Source of the DNA: Tabrizicola soli
GTDB taxonomy: Bacteria > Pseudomonadota > Alphaproteobacteria > Rhodobacterales > Rhodobacteraceae
NCBI RefSeq assembly: GCF_015999335.1
Contig: NZ_JAEACP010000031.1
Coordinates: forward strand, 1-37,414
DNA length: 37,414 nucleotides
Direction of reading: 5' to 3'
Shown here: positions 7,908 to 16,111 of the stretch, piece by piece
Layout: every line of letters starts with the position of its first letter
Position numbering within the stretch: the stretch's first letter is position 1
Translations under genes and position numbers: made by a program
Notes under the pieces: generated by a model
What the model was told of the DNA's origin: nothing
The model's input: the letters and a program-made list of their open reading frames with translations, nothing else
The model's database searches: none

Positions 7908-8800
7908 CCGAGATCGTACCGAAGGAGGCCGAGGCGCTTCTGGACTGGCCGGGGCATCTGGCGGCGCTGGAGGCCGGGCACCGCCTGCCGCGCGCCGGGA
8001 TCAAGGACCTGTTCCTGCATCGCGGGGCGGACACGATCCTGGACCGGGCGGCCTGGATCGACGGGCTGGGCTCTCTGGTCAAGGTGGCGACGGTGCATCC
8101 GGGCAATGCGACGCTTGGGCTGCCGACGATCAACGGCGCGGTGACGCTGTTCGACGACGTGACCGGGGTGCTGTCGGCGATCGTGGATTTCCATCTGGTC
8201 ACCAAGTGGAAGACGGCGGGGGACTCGCTTCTGTCGGCCAGCCGGCTGGCGCGGAAGGACAGCCGGAACATCCTCTTGGTCGGGGCGGGGACGGTGGCGC
8301 GCTCGATGGTCGGGGCCTATTCCAGCCTGTTCCCGGATGCCCGCTTCACCGTCTGGAGCCGCAGCCGCGTCAGCGCCGAGGCGATGGGCCTGCCGGTGGC
8401 CGACAACCTGGAAGCGGCGGTGAAGGCGGCGGACATCATCTGCACGGCGACGATGGCGACGACCCCCGTCGTGCTGGGCGAGTGGTTGCAGCCGGGCCAG
8501 CACCTGGACCTGATCGGCGCCTACAAGGCCGGGATGCGCGAGGTCGACGACCGCGCCCTGCAGCGCGCGCGGCTGTTCGTGGACAGCCGGGACACCACGA
8601 TCGGCCATATCGGCGAGATCATGGATCCGCTGGCCTCGGGCGCGATCACCGAGGCGGATATCCTGGCGGATTTCTACGACGATCCGGCCCTGTACACGCG
8701 CGGGTCGGCGGAGGAGATCACCATCGCCAAGAACGGCGGCGGTGCGCATCTGGACCTGATGACCGCCCGTTTCATCGCCGACCGCTGGCTGGCGCGGTAG
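7904..8800 (+). CDS. Ornithine cyclodeaminase/mu-crystallin family reductase
   Basis: 298-residue NAD(P)-dependent protein starting at GTG 7904, coupled by GTGA to the HAD gene. The Rossmann motif LLVGAGTVARS (about 125-135) and the substrate-side Lys in SLVKVATVHPGN (Lys60) are clear. The segment where true ornithine cyclodeaminases carry a catalytic Asp reads IGAYKAGMREVDD, which resembles the GAFxxxMREVD form of delta1-pyrroline-2-carboxylate (or piperideine-2-carboxylate) reductases. I therefore infer an imino-acid reductase rather than a lyase, possibly for hydroxyproline or lysine breakdown. No other gene of those pathways is nearby. Confidence 0.88.
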   Translation: MTEIVPKEAEALLDWPGHLAALEAGHRLPRAGIKDLFLHRGADTILDRAAWIDGLGSLVKVATVHPGNATLGLPTINGAVTLFDDVTGVLSAIVDFHLVTKWKTAGDSLLSASRLARKDSRNILLVGAGTVARSMVGAYSSLFPDARFTVWSRSRVSAEAMGLPVADNLEAAVKAADIICTATMATTPVVLGEWLQPGQHLDLIGAYKAGMREVDDRALQRARLFVDSRDTTIGHIGEIMDPLASGAITEADILADFYDDPALYTRGSAEEITIAKNGGGAHLDLMTARFIADRWLAR

Positions 8801-8878
8801 CCGGAAGTCCCCGTCCCGGCTTGCCGGTTCGGATGGGAAGGGGGCGTTCCGTCCCGGTGCAGGCTGGTGGTGGATGCA

Positions 8879-8912
8879 GCGCCCCCGCTCCTCCGCAAGG
8901 ATGCCGGGGCGC
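8879..8912. terminator. Possible stem-loop terminator after the reductase gene
   Basis: GCGCCCC at 8879-8885 pairs with GGGGCGC at 8906-8912 across a 20-base loop, followed by GTCTTT. It lies in the 213-bp gap between the reductase and marR. The long loop and short T-run make it a weak candidate. Apart from this and the marR promoter region I see nothing in the gap. Confidence 0.3.
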
Positions 8913-8997
8913 GTCTTTGGCATGGCAAGGCGAGGGGATGCCATGCGGCGGCTGCAAGCCTGCCTTGCGCGGCGGCGCTTGCTTGATGATCCCGCTT

Positions 8998-9013
8998 ATA
9001 GTAAGCACGCTTA
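8998..9013 (+). promoter_or_regulatory. marR promoter -10 and overlapping palindromic operator
   Basis: TAAGCACGCTTA (9002-9013) is a 12-bp palindrome (5-bp arms TAAGC/GCTTA) ending one base before the marR ATG. TATAGT at 8998-9003 is a plausible -10 box, which would place transcription start at about 9010, giving an essentially leaderless mRNA. No Shine-Dalgarno sequence precedes the ATG. A MarR dimer on this palindrome would block its own promoter, which is inferred from family behaviour. Confidence 0.5.
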
Positions 9014-9493
9014 ATGAATCATCGCATCGAAAAGCTCGGCTCCCTGCTGCAGGACGCCGCCCGCAGGATCTGGACGAGGTTCGAGCAGCGGACCGCAGCG
9101 CACGGCCTGTCGGCGGCGCAATGGCGGCTTCTGGGCCATCTTCTGCGCGAAGGCCCCTCGACGCAGACCGCGCTGGCCGCGCTGCTGGAGATCGAGCCGA
9201 TCAGCGTCTCGCGGCTGATCGACCGCATGGAACAGGGCGGCTGGCTGCGGCGCGAGGCGCATCCCGAGGACCGCCGGGCCCGGATCGTGGTGGCCACGGA
9301 CAAGGCCCGCGCGGTCGCGCCCGAGGCGAAGGAAATCGTCGCCGCACTCTATGACGAGGCGCTGGCCGGGCTGACCGACGACGACCGGCGCGTGCTGCAG
9401 GCGGCGCTGCTGCAGATCATCGAAAACCTGAAGGCCACGGATCCCGGCAAGGGATCCGAGATGTCCTCCGCAAGGCTTGAGACCCAGACATGA
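9014..9493 (+). CDS. MarR-family transcriptional regulator
   Basis: 159-residue winged-helix repressor. The recognition region is TALAALLEIEPISVSRLIDRMEQGG and the wing contains REAHPEDRRARIV, the typical MarR Asp-x-Arg signature. The N-terminal helix starts RIEKLGSLLQDAARRIWTRF. It probably represses the downstream efflux genes and responds to a lipophilic compound. Its stop overlaps the emrA-like start by ATGA, making a marR-emrA-emrB operon. The start at 9014 directly abuts a palindrome and lacks a ribosome binding site. Confidence 0.93.
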   Translation: MNHRIEKLGSLLQDAARRIWTRFEQRTAAHGLSAAQWRLLGHLLREGPSTQTALAALLEIEPISVSRLIDRMEQGGWLRREAHPEDRRARIVVATDKARAVAPEAKEIVAALYDEALAGLTDDDRRVLQAALLQIIENLKATDPGKGSEMSSARLETQT

Positions 9494-10596
9494 ACGCCCG
9501 CGCCACCGCTGCCGAACCCGCTGTCGCCGTTCCGGCCTCCGCATCCGTCCCTGCCGCAAAGCCCGCCCGGCCCTTGCGCAAGGCGCTTCTGATGCTGTCG
9601 CTTCCCCTCTTGCTGGCGGCGGGCGCGGGGGGCTGGTGGCTTTCCGGCGCCGACCGGGAAAGCACCGAGAACGCCTATCTGCACCAGGCGCGGATCTCGA
9701 TCGCACCGACGGTCGGCGGTCGCGTGGTGGCGGTGAACGTGCGCGAGTTGCAGCCGGTCAAGGCGGGGGACCTGCTGTTCCAGGTCGATCCGCAGCCCTA
9801 TGCGCTTGCCGTCGCCCAGGCCGAGGCTGCGGTGAATGCGGCGCGGTTGCAGGTCGGGCAGTTGCGGGCGGCGCTGGCCCAGGCCGAGGCGCAGGCCGCG
9901 CTGGCCGGCGACGATGCGCGCTATCAGGCGGACGAGCTTGCCCGGCAGGAGGCACTTGCGGGCAAGGGGGTGACCTCGGGCAGCGCGCTGGACGAGACCC
10001 GCCATCTCAGCCGCCAGGCCCGCGAAAGGGCCGAGGTGGCGCGGCTGACCGCCGAGGCCGCCCGCGCGGCGCTGGGTGGCGCTGCCACGGCCGCGACCGA
10101 CGACCATCCGGCGGTCCGCGCCGCCCTGGCCGAGCTGGAGCGCGCCCGCTACAATCTCTCGGTGACCCGCGTCACCGCGCCTGCGGACGGGCTGGTCTAT
10201 CAGGCGGCCTCGTTCCATCCCGGGGTGATGCTGGCGGCGGGCCAGCCGGTCTTTGCCCTGGTCGAGACCGGCGATGCCTGGGTCGAGGCGAATTTCAAGG
10301 AAACCCAACTGGCCGGGATCACCAAGGGGCAGGCCGCCGAAGTCGTCTTCGACGCCGCCCCCGGCCGGACCTTCAGCGGCACGGTCGAGGCCATCGGCGC
10401 GGGCACGGGGGCAGAATTCTCGCTGCTGCCGGCGCAGAACGCCACCGGCAACTGGGTGAAGGTGACGCAGCGCGTGCCGGTGCGGATCCGGCTGGACGAT
10501 GCCGAAGACGCGGCGGCGCTGGCCTCGGGTCTGAGCGCCGAGGTCACGGTCGACACCTCCGGGCCGGGCGACACCCGGCTGGCGGCGGTGAACTGA
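9490..10596 (+). CDS. EmrA/HlyD-type membrane fusion protein
   Basis: Periplasmic adaptor of a tripartite multidrug efflux pump, 368 residues. A cytoplasmic N-terminus is followed by one membrane helix (ALLMLSLPLLLAAGAGGWW, about 35-53). Then come the half-motif ENAYLHQARISIAPTVGGRVVAV (lipoyl-like domain), an Ala-rich alpha-hairpin (about 115-205), and the second lipoyl half RVTAPADGLVY. The beta-barrel VEANFKETQLAGI is typical of EmrA. Coupled to marR by ATGA, with the MFS pump gene 7 bp downstream. The outer-membrane partner is not in the window. Confidence 0.93.
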   Translation: MNARATAAEPAVAVPASASVPAAKPARPLRKALLMLSLPLLLAAGAGGWWLSGADRESTENAYLHQARISIAPTVGGRVVAVNVRELQPVKAGDLLFQVDPQPYALAVAQAEAAVNAARLQVGQLRAALAQAEAQAALAGDDARYQADELARQEALAGKGVTSGSALDETRHLSRQARERAEVARLTAEAARAALGGAATAATDDHPAVRAALAELERARYNLSVTRVTAPADGLVYQAASFHPGVMLAAGQPVFALVETGDAWVEANFKETQLAGITKGQAAEVVFDAAPGRTFSGTVEAIGAGTGAEFSLLPAQNATGNWVKVTQRVPVRIRLDDAEDAAALASGLSAEVTVDTSGPGDTRLAAVN

Positions 10597-10603
10597 GGCC
10601 GCG

Positions 10604-12136
10604 ATGTCGGAGGTGCCCGAAGCCGCGCCCGCCGGCCCTGCCGGTTCGGGGCCCATGATCGCGGTCAGGCATCGCGGGCTGATCACGCTGTCGATCATGG
10701 CGGCGACGATCATGCAGGTGCTGGACACCACCATCGCCAATGTCGCGCTGCCGTCGATGACCGGCGACCTCGGCGCGTCGCAGGACACGATCAACTGGGT
10801 TCTGACGAGCTATATCGTCGCCTCGGCCATCGTCACGCCGATGACTGGCTGGCTGGCCGACCGCCTGGGCAAGCGCGAGCTGTTCCTGATCTCCATCGTC
10901 GGCTTCGTGGCCACCTCGATGGCCTGCGGCATGGCCTGGAGCCTGCCGTCCATGGTCGCCTTCCGCCTGCTGCAGGGCGTCTTCGGCGCGGCCATCGTGC
11001 CCCTGTCGCAGACCTTCCTCCTCGACATCAACCCGCGCGAGAAGGCGGGGCAGGCGATGGCGATGTGGGGCGCGGGGATCATGGTCGGCCCGATCATCGG
11101 CCCGACGCTGGGCGGCTGGCTGACCGAAAGCTACAACTGGCGCTGGGTCTTCCTGATCAACCTGCCGGTGGGTGCGCTGGCGCTGCTGGGCTGTCTTGCC
11201 TACCTGCCGAAGCTGCCGCGCAAGAGGCGCAGCTTCGACATGATCGGCTTCGCGCTGCTGTCGCTGGCCATCGGGTCCTTGCAGCTGATGCTGGACCGGG
11301 GCGGCGAGGTGGACTGGTTCGCGGCGATGGAGACCTGGATCTACCTGCTGGTCTCGATCTCGGGCTTCTGGATGTTCTGCGTCCACATCCTGACCCGCGA
11401 GCACCCGTTCCTCGATCCGCAGATGTTCCGCGACCGGAACTTCCGCATCGGGCTGGTCTTCATCTTCGTGGTCGGGATCATCCTCTTGGCGAGCCTCGCG
11501 CTGCTGCCGCCGATGCTGTCGCGCATCCTTGGCTATCCGGTGATCACCACCGGCGTGGTCATGGCCCCGCGCGGGGTGGGGACGATGATCTCGATGCTGA
11601 TCGTGGGGCGGCTGGTGCGCGTCGTCGACCCGCGCGCGCTGGTGCTGGCGGGCCTGACGCTGACCGCGCTGTCGCTTTACGAGATGACGGGCTTCACGCC
11701 GCAGATGGACAGCTGGCCGATCATCCGCAGCGGGGTGGTGCAGGGCCTGGGGCTGGGGCTGGTCTTCGTGCCCCTGTCCACCATCGCCTTCGCCACGCTG
11801 GAGCCGCGCTTCCGCGCCGATGCGACCAGCCTCTTCAGCCTGGTGCGCAACATCGGGTCCTCTATCGGGATTTCCATCGTGACGGCGGCGATGACGCGCA
11901 ACGTCCAGATCAACCATGCCGAGCTTGGCGCCTTCATCCATCCCTACAATCCGCTGCTGGCGCAGGCGAATCCGGCGGCGATCACCGCAGACCCGGCGGC
12001 GCTGCAGATGCTGGACGGGCTGGTGAACCTGCAGGCGGCGATGATCTCCTACATCGACGACTTCCAATTGATGATGTGGGTCACGCTTTGCGCCATGCCG
12101 CTGGCGCTGATCCTGCGCCGCCCGGCCCGGAGGTGA
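10604..12136 (+). CDS. EmrB/QacA-type MFS multidrug exporter (DHA2)
   Basis: 510-residue proton-driven drug exporter with 14 predicted helices. Diagnostic are the first-helix motif MQVLDTTIANVALPSMTGDL, the motif A region GWLADRLGKRELF and the DHA2 motif GAGIMVGPIIGPTLGGWL. It would export hydrophobic drugs together with the preceding EmrA-like adaptor. A hydrophilic C-terminal tail is nearly absent (RRPARR). The gene ends 59 bp from the convergent phnM gene, and I see no clear terminator in that gap. Confidence 0.94.
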   Translation: MSEVPEAAPAGPAGSGPMIAVRHRGLITLSIMAATIMQVLDTTIANVALPSMTGDLGASQDTINWVLTSYIVASAIVTPMTGWLADRLGKRELFLISIVGFVATSMACGMAWSLPSMVAFRLLQGVFGAAIVPLSQTFLLDINPREKAGQAMAMWGAGIMVGPIIGPTLGGWLTESYNWRWVFLINLPVGALALLGCLAYLPKLPRKRRSFDMIGFALLSLAIGSLQLMLDRGGEVDWFAAMETWIYLLVSISGFWMFCVHILTREHPFLDPQMFRDRNFRIGLVFIFVVGIILLASLALLPPMLSRILGYPVITTGVVMAPRGVGTMISMLIVGRLVRVVDPRALVLAGLTLTALSLYEMTGFTPQMDSWPIIRSGVVQGLGLGLVFVPLSTIAFATLEPRFRADATSLFSLVRNIGSSIGISIVTAAMTRNVQINHAELGAFIHPYNPLLAQANPAAITADPAALQMLDGLVNLQAAMISYIDDFQLMMWVTLCAMPLALILRRPARR

Positions 12137-12195
12137 TCGCTGGGCCCCCATCTGCGCTTTGACGGCTGCTGCGATCTGCGTGCGTCAGCGGCAGG

Positions 12196-13341
12196 CTAGG
12201 CCACGCGGCGTCCCTGGACCCAGAGACCACGCACCGCTCCGGCAATCCCGATCCTGGAAACCCGGGCCAGGTCCGCCCGCGCCCCCAGCGCGATCTTGCC
12301 CCGATCCGGCAGCCCCACGGCTTCGGCAGGGGCCGAGGTGACGGTCGCAATTCCTCGGGCGGTATCGCCCCACAGATCCCCCAGCCTCAGCGCGGCCGAA
12401 AGGAGCGACGACGGCACGTAGTCGGAGGAGACGATGTCCAGAAGCCCGGCCTCGGCCAGCTCGGAAGCGGCGACATTGCCGGAGTGGCTGCCGCCCCGGA
12501 TCAGGTTGGGGGCACCCATCATCACCTTGATGCCGTGGTCGTTGCAGGCCCGGGCGGCGTCGACGGTGGTGGGGAACTCGGCGAAGTGCACTCCGTGCCC
12601 TGCCGAACGGGCGACATGGCTGGGGTCGGTGTCGTCATGGCTGGCCAGGACCGCGCCGTAGCGGCGGGCGGCGGCAACGGCGGCCGCTTCGTGGGCGGTT
12701 CCGTGGCGGGCCGAAAGCGCCCTTTGCGTCGCCACATGGGTCTCGAATTCGGCCTCGCTGATGCCATGCTTGCCCATGACATACTTGCGCAGCTGGGTCA
12801 GGTCGCGGAACTGCCGCTCGCCTGGGGTATGGTCCATCAGGCTGACGATCCCGATCCGGTCTTCGGGACCGAACTTGTCCAGTTCCTCGACCAGGGTTTC
12901 CGAACAGACCTCGGCCCGCAAGTGCAGGAAATGGCTGATCTTCAGCGCCCCCTCGGCCCGAAGGCCCAGAATCTCGTCCGCCAGGGCGCGGGCATATTCG
13001 CCGTAGTTGGCCTTGGCGTTCGATATAACGGACCCCACGCGCAGGGCGTCGAAGACCGTGGTGATCCCGACGCTGGCCAGTTCCGCATCATGCGCGATGA
13101 TCGCGGCGGCATGGGGCCAGTCGACCTTGGGACGGGGCTCGATGTGGCGTTCCAGGTTGTCGGTGTGCAGCTCGATCAGGCCGGGCAGCAAGAGGTCTCC
13201 GCCCAGGTCCTCGGCCCCGGCCGGCAGGGCCCGGCCCGCCGCGATATCCGCAATCCGGCCGTCCACGATGCGCAGCTGTCCGCGCAGGGTCCCGCCCGGC
13301 AGGACCAGGGTGGCATTGGCAAGGATGGTTTCGCTGGTCAT
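12196..13341 (-). CDS. phnM: Alpha-D-ribose 1-methylphosphonate 5-triphosphate diphosphatase
   Basis: Amidohydrolase-superfamily enzyme that removes pyrophosphate from ribose 1-alkylphosphonate 5-triphosphate, giving the substrate of PhnJ. It has 381 residues, against 378 in E. coli. Visible metal ligands are the HTDN of GLIELHTDNLERHIEPRPK (His59, Asp61) and the ASHDDTDPSH motif. GAPNLIRGGSHSGNVAA and IVSSDYVPSSLL are further family signatures. It is separated from the phnG-N operon by the oppositely oriented DUF1045 gene, with a Pho-box-like array in its upstream region. A second, more divergent PhnM-like protein is at 25081-26301. Confidence 0.95.
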   Translation of the reverse strand: MTSETILANATLVLPGGTLRGQLRIVDGRIADIAAGRALPAGAEDLGGDLLLPGLIELHTDNLERHIEPRPKVDWPHAAAIIAHDAELASVGITTVFDALRVGSVISNAKANYGEYARALADEILGLRAEGALKISHFLHLRAEVCSETLVEELDKFGPEDRIGIVSLMDHTPGERQFRDLTQLRKYVMGKHGISEAEFETHVATQRALSARHGTAHEAAAVAAARRYGAVLASHDDTDPSHVARSAGHGVHFAEFPTTVDAARACNDHGIKVMMGAPNLIRGGSHSGNVAASELAEAGLLDIVSSDYVPSSLLSAALRLGDLWGDTARGIATVTSAPAEAVGLPDRGKIALGARADLARVSRIGIAGAVRGLWVQGRRVA

Positions 13342-13384
13342 CTCGTCCTCTTTGATCTTGCGGTCGGCGTCGTGCTGGCCTCTG

Positions 13385-13413
13385 GTGACACGGGCCCGTC
13401 ACATCGGTGTGAC
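13385..13413. promoter_or_regulatory. Pho-box-like repeats between phnM and the DUF1045 gene
   Basis: Three heptamers at exact 11-bp intervals on the plus strand: GTGACAC (13385), CCGTCAC (13396) and GTGTGAC (13407). They resemble the PhoB half-site CTGTCAT, and the middle one matches best. The array sits in the 95-bp divergent promoter region and could serve both genes. The matches are imperfect, and PhoB control of phn genes is established knowledge in other bacteria. Confidence 0.45.
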
Positions 13414-13436
13414 AAATCCCGGTTACCCCGTCCGCC

Positions 13437-14117
13437 ATGGATCAGATGCAGCGCTACGCCGTCTATTTCGCCCCGCGCGCGGGCGCTTTCGCGACCCTTG
13501 CCAACGCCTGGCTGGGCCGGGATCCGGTCACCGGGAGTGACCTGCCGCAGCCGGTTCTGCCCGGCATCGCCGACCCGCGCGCCATCACCACCGAGCCGCG
13601 GCGTTACGGGTTCCACGGCACGATCCGCGCGCCCTTCCGTCCGGTCGATGGCCTCGACGGGCCCCAGCTTCGCGGCCGGGTGGCCGGGCTGGCCGCGCGG
13701 CTGGCGCCCGTCGTCTGCGAGGGGCTGCGGGTCGAGATCCTGCACGGCTTCCTGGCCCTCACCCCGCTGGGCTGCGAGGCGGCGCTGCTGGAGCTTGGTG
13801 CGAAGGTGGTCGAGGGCACCGACGACCTGCGCGCGCTGCTGAACGAAGCCGAGATCGCCCGCCGCCGGCCGGAGCGCCTGTCCCCCCGCCAGCGCGAGCT
13901 TCTGCACCGCTGGGGCTATCCCTTCGTGATGGAGGAGTTCCGCTTCCACCTGACCCTGACCGACCGCCTGGGCGCGCCAGAGCCGATTCGCAAGGCGCTG
14001 GCGGCTTTCTTCGGCCCGGTCCTGCCGCAGCCCTTCGTGATCGAGGACCTGTGCCTGTTCGGCGAGGATTCGTCCGGCCGCTTCCATCTGCTGCACCGCT
14101 ATCCCCTTGCCGGCTGA
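13437..14117 (+). CDS. DUF1045 phosphonate-operon protein, 2H phosphoesterase-like
   Basis: 226-residue cytoplasmic protein of the DUF1045 family, which is found almost only in phn clusters. Two His-x-Thr motifs, FHGTIRAP (about residue 60) and FHLTLTDR (about residue 175), are the signature of 2H phosphoesterases, which open cyclic phosphodiesters. In the C-P lyase pathway PhnJ releases 5-phosphoribosyl 1,2-cyclic phosphate, which PhnP opens in E. coli. No phnP is visible in this 37-kb window. I infer that this protein does the PhnP step. Divergent from phnM; its 3' end overlaps phnN convergently by 19 bp. Confidence 0.88.
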   Translation: MDQMQRYAVYFAPRAGAFATLANAWLGRDPVTGSDLPQPVLPGIADPRAITTEPRRYGFHGTIRAPFRPVDGLDGPQLRGRVAGLAARLAPVVCEGLRVEILHGFLALTPLGCEAALLELGAKVVEGTDDLRALLNEAEIARRRPERLSPRQRELLHRWGYPFVMEEFRFHLTLTDRLGAPEPIRKALAAFFGPVLPQPFVIEDLCLFGEDSSGRFHLLHRYPLAG

Positions 14118-14623
14118 AGCGCGGCCAGCAGGCGCGCGATGCCGACTTCGGGCGTGGTGTCGTTGACCACGGTCCGAAACGCGATTCCCTCGGGCATCGC
14201 GAAGGCGGCGCGGGCCAGGCGGGCGGTGATGTCCTCGGCTGTCTCGCGGCCACGGGCGGCCAGGCGGAGGGCGAGGACGATGTCCGGCGCGGTGATCAGG
14301 ATCACCCGCAAACCCGGAAAGACCACGGAAGCCCGCGGCAGGGCGGCGCGGCTGCCGTTGAAGACCACGTCGCCCGAGAGATCGACCTGGGCCTTCGGTA
14401 TCCCGTAGTGCAGGCCATGCGCCTCCCAGGTCAGGGCGAAGTCGCCACGCGCGGCGCGGTGGGCGAAGTCCTCGGGGGTGACGCCCTCGAATTCCTCGCC
14501 TCCGGCTTCGGTCGGGCGGGTGATGACCCGGCGGACCAGGTGCAGGTCGGGACGGGCGGCCAGCGCGCCCCGGATCAGCGTATCCTTGCCCGCGCCCGAG
14601 GGGCCGACGATTGCGGTGATCAT
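14099..14623 (-). CDS. phnN: Ribose 1,5-bisphosphokinase
   Basis: Phosphorylates ribose 1,5-bisphosphate to PRPP, the last step that recycles the ribose carrier of the C-P lyase pathway. It has 174 residues (E. coli 185), with P-loop IVGPSGAGKDTL at the N-terminus, and VRRVITRPTEAGGEEFEGVT like guanylate kinase relatives. The frame stays open far upstream, but the ATG at 14623 is right because it overlaps the phnL stop as ATGA and puts the P-loop at residue 7. Last gene of the phnGHIJKLN operon. Its 3' end overlaps the convergent DUF1045 gene by 19 bp. Confidence 0.93.
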   Translation of the reverse strand: MITAIVGPSGAGKDTLIRGALAARPDLHLVRRVITRPTEAGGEEFEGVTPEDFAHRAARGDFALTWEAHGLHYGIPKAQVDLSGDVVFNGSRAALPRASVVFPGLRVILITAPDIVLALRLAARGRETAEDITARLARAAFAMPEGIAFRTVVNDTTPEVGIARLLAALQPARG

Positions 14624-15303
14624 GCGGCGGCCTTCGGGGTGAAGCCGGTCACGTCGACCAGCCGGTCGCAGACCCGGGACCGGGCGGCCTCGTCGTGGAA
14701 GATGCCCAGGATGGCCGCCCCGCGCGCCTTGGCCTCTTCGATCAGGGCCAGCACCACCTCGCGGTTGGCGGCGTCGAGGCTGGCGGTGGGTTCGTCGAGA
14801 AGAAGCGCCGGATAGGCATGGGCGAAGCCGCGGGCGATGTTGACCCGCTGCTGCTCGCCGCCCGAGAAGGTGGTGGGCGAGAGGGTCCAGAGGCGTTCCG
14901 GAATGTTCAGCCGCTTCAGGAGCGTTGCCGCCCGATCCCGCGCCTCGCCTGCCGGGGTCCCCAGGGCGAGCAGCGGCTCGGCCACCACGTCCAGCGTCGG
15001 CACGCGGGGGACGACGCGGAGGAACTGGCTGACATAGCCCAGCGTCTCGCGCCGGAGTGCGATGATCTGGCGCGGTTCGGCTGTGGCGATGTCCAGGTCC
15101 CCGACGCGCAGGCTGCCCCCGGCGGTCAGGTAGTTGCCGTAGACCATCCGCATCAACGTGGATTTCCCTGCGCCCGACTGGCCGGTCAGCCCGACGCATT
15201 CGCCGGGGCCGAGGGTCAGCGTTGCGCCGCCCATGACCGGGATCACTGCGCCGCCCTGGTTGTGCAAGGTGAAGTTCTTCGACAGGTTCTCGATACGGAT
15301 CAT
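14620..15303 (-). CDS. phnL: C-P lyase complex ABC-type subunit PhnL
   Basis: 227-residue ATPase-like protein of the C-P lyase machinery (E. coli 226). Walker A GLTGQSGAGKSTLM (about residues 37-50), signature TFSGGEQQRVNIARGF and Walker B ALLLDEPTASLD are intact. Family knowledge: PhnK and PhnL are ABC-type ATPases without membrane partners. They bind the PhnGHIJ core, and PhnL with PhnG, PhnH and PhnI is needed to attach the phosphonate to the ribose of a nucleotide triphosphate. Lies 4 bp downstream of phnK and overlaps phnN by ATGA. Confidence 0.95.
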   Translation of the reverse strand: MIRIENLSKNFTLHNQGGAVIPVMGGATLTLGPGECVGLTGQSGAGKSTLMRMVYGNYLTAGGSLRVGDLDIATAEPRQIIALRRETLGYVSQFLRVVPRVPTLDVVAEPLLALGTPAGEARDRAATLLKRLNIPERLWTLSPTTFSGGEQQRVNIARGFAHAYPALLLDEPTASLDAANREVVLALIEEAKARGAAILGIFHDEAARSRVCDRLVDVTGFTPKAAA

Positions 15304-15307
15304 GGGC

Positions 15308-16111
15308 TTACACCTGCAGGACAGAGGAAACGAGCAGCTGGGTATAGGCGTGCTGCGGGTCGTCCAGCACCTGATCGGTCAGGCCCTGCTCCACCACGCG
15401 GCCGCCCTTCATCACCATCAGACGGTGCGCAAGCAGACGGACCACGGCAAGGTCATGGGTCACGATCACCACCGACAGGCCGAGGTCCCGCACCAGCCCG
15501 CGCAGCAGGTCCAGAAGGCGGGCCTGCACGCTGACGTCGAGGCCGCCGGTGGGTTCATCCATGAACACCAGTCGCGGCGAGGTCACCAGATTGCGCGCGA
15601 TCTGCAACCGCTGCTGCATGCCCCCCGAGAAGGCCGAGGGCCGGTCGTCGATCCGGTCGGCCGCGATCTCGACCCGGCCCAGCCAGTCGACCGCCCTGCC
15701 GCGGATCTGTCCGTAGTGCCGTGCGCCGACGGCCATCAGCCGCTCGCCCACGTTGCCGCCCGCGCTGACCCCCATCCGCAACCCGTCGCGCGGATTCTGG
15801 TGGACATAGGCCCAGTCGGTGCGCGACAGGCGCCGCCGGTCGGTCTCGGACATCGCCAGCACGTCGCGCCCGTCATAGCTGATCCGCCCGAGGTCCGGGC
15901 AGTGGTGGCCCGCCAGGCAGGAAAGCAGCGTCGACTTGCCCGAGCCGCTTTCGCCGACGATCCCCAGCACCTCGCCGGGGTAGAGCTCGAAGGAGACATC
16001 CGCGCAGCCGATGCGGGGGCCGTAGCGTTTCGTAAGGTTTTCGACCGTCAGGAGCGGCTGGTCGGGGGCGCGGGTTCTCTGCGGGAATTCGAACGGGTCT
16101 TGCAGGGTCAT
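15308..16111 (-). CDS. phnK: C-P lyase complex ABC-type subunit PhnK
   Basis: 267-residue ABC-type ATPase that docks on PhnJ in the core complex. Walker A GIVGESGSGKSTLL, Q-loop AYVHQNPRDGLRM (the RDGLR segment is typical of PhnK), signature AFSGGMQQRLQIARNL and Walker B LVFMDEPTGGLDVS are all present. The N-terminus carries about 20 extra residues relative to E. coli PhnK. The frame extends upstream, but ATG 16111 overlaps the phnJ stop by four bases and is the coupled start. Confidence 0.95.
   Translation of the reverse strand: MTLQDPFEFPQRTRAPDQPLLTVENLTKRYGPRIGCADVSFELYPGEVLGIVGESGSGKSTLLSCLAGHHCPDLGRISYDGRDVLAMSETDRRRLSRTDWAYVHQNPRDGLRMGVSAGGNVGERLMAVGARHYGQIRGRAVDWLGRVEIAADRIDDRPSAFSGGMQQRLQIARNLVTSPRLVFMDEPTGGLDVSVQARLLDLLRGLVRDLGLSVVIVTHDLAVVRLLAHRLMVMKGGRVVEQGLTDQVLDDPQHAYTQLLVSSVLQV

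Noticed and set aside
14624-15199. Long upstream extension of phnN (similar extensions exist for phnI, phnJ and phnK).
   Set aside because: They lie inside the preceding gene in another frame. Coupled starts give family-typical lengths.
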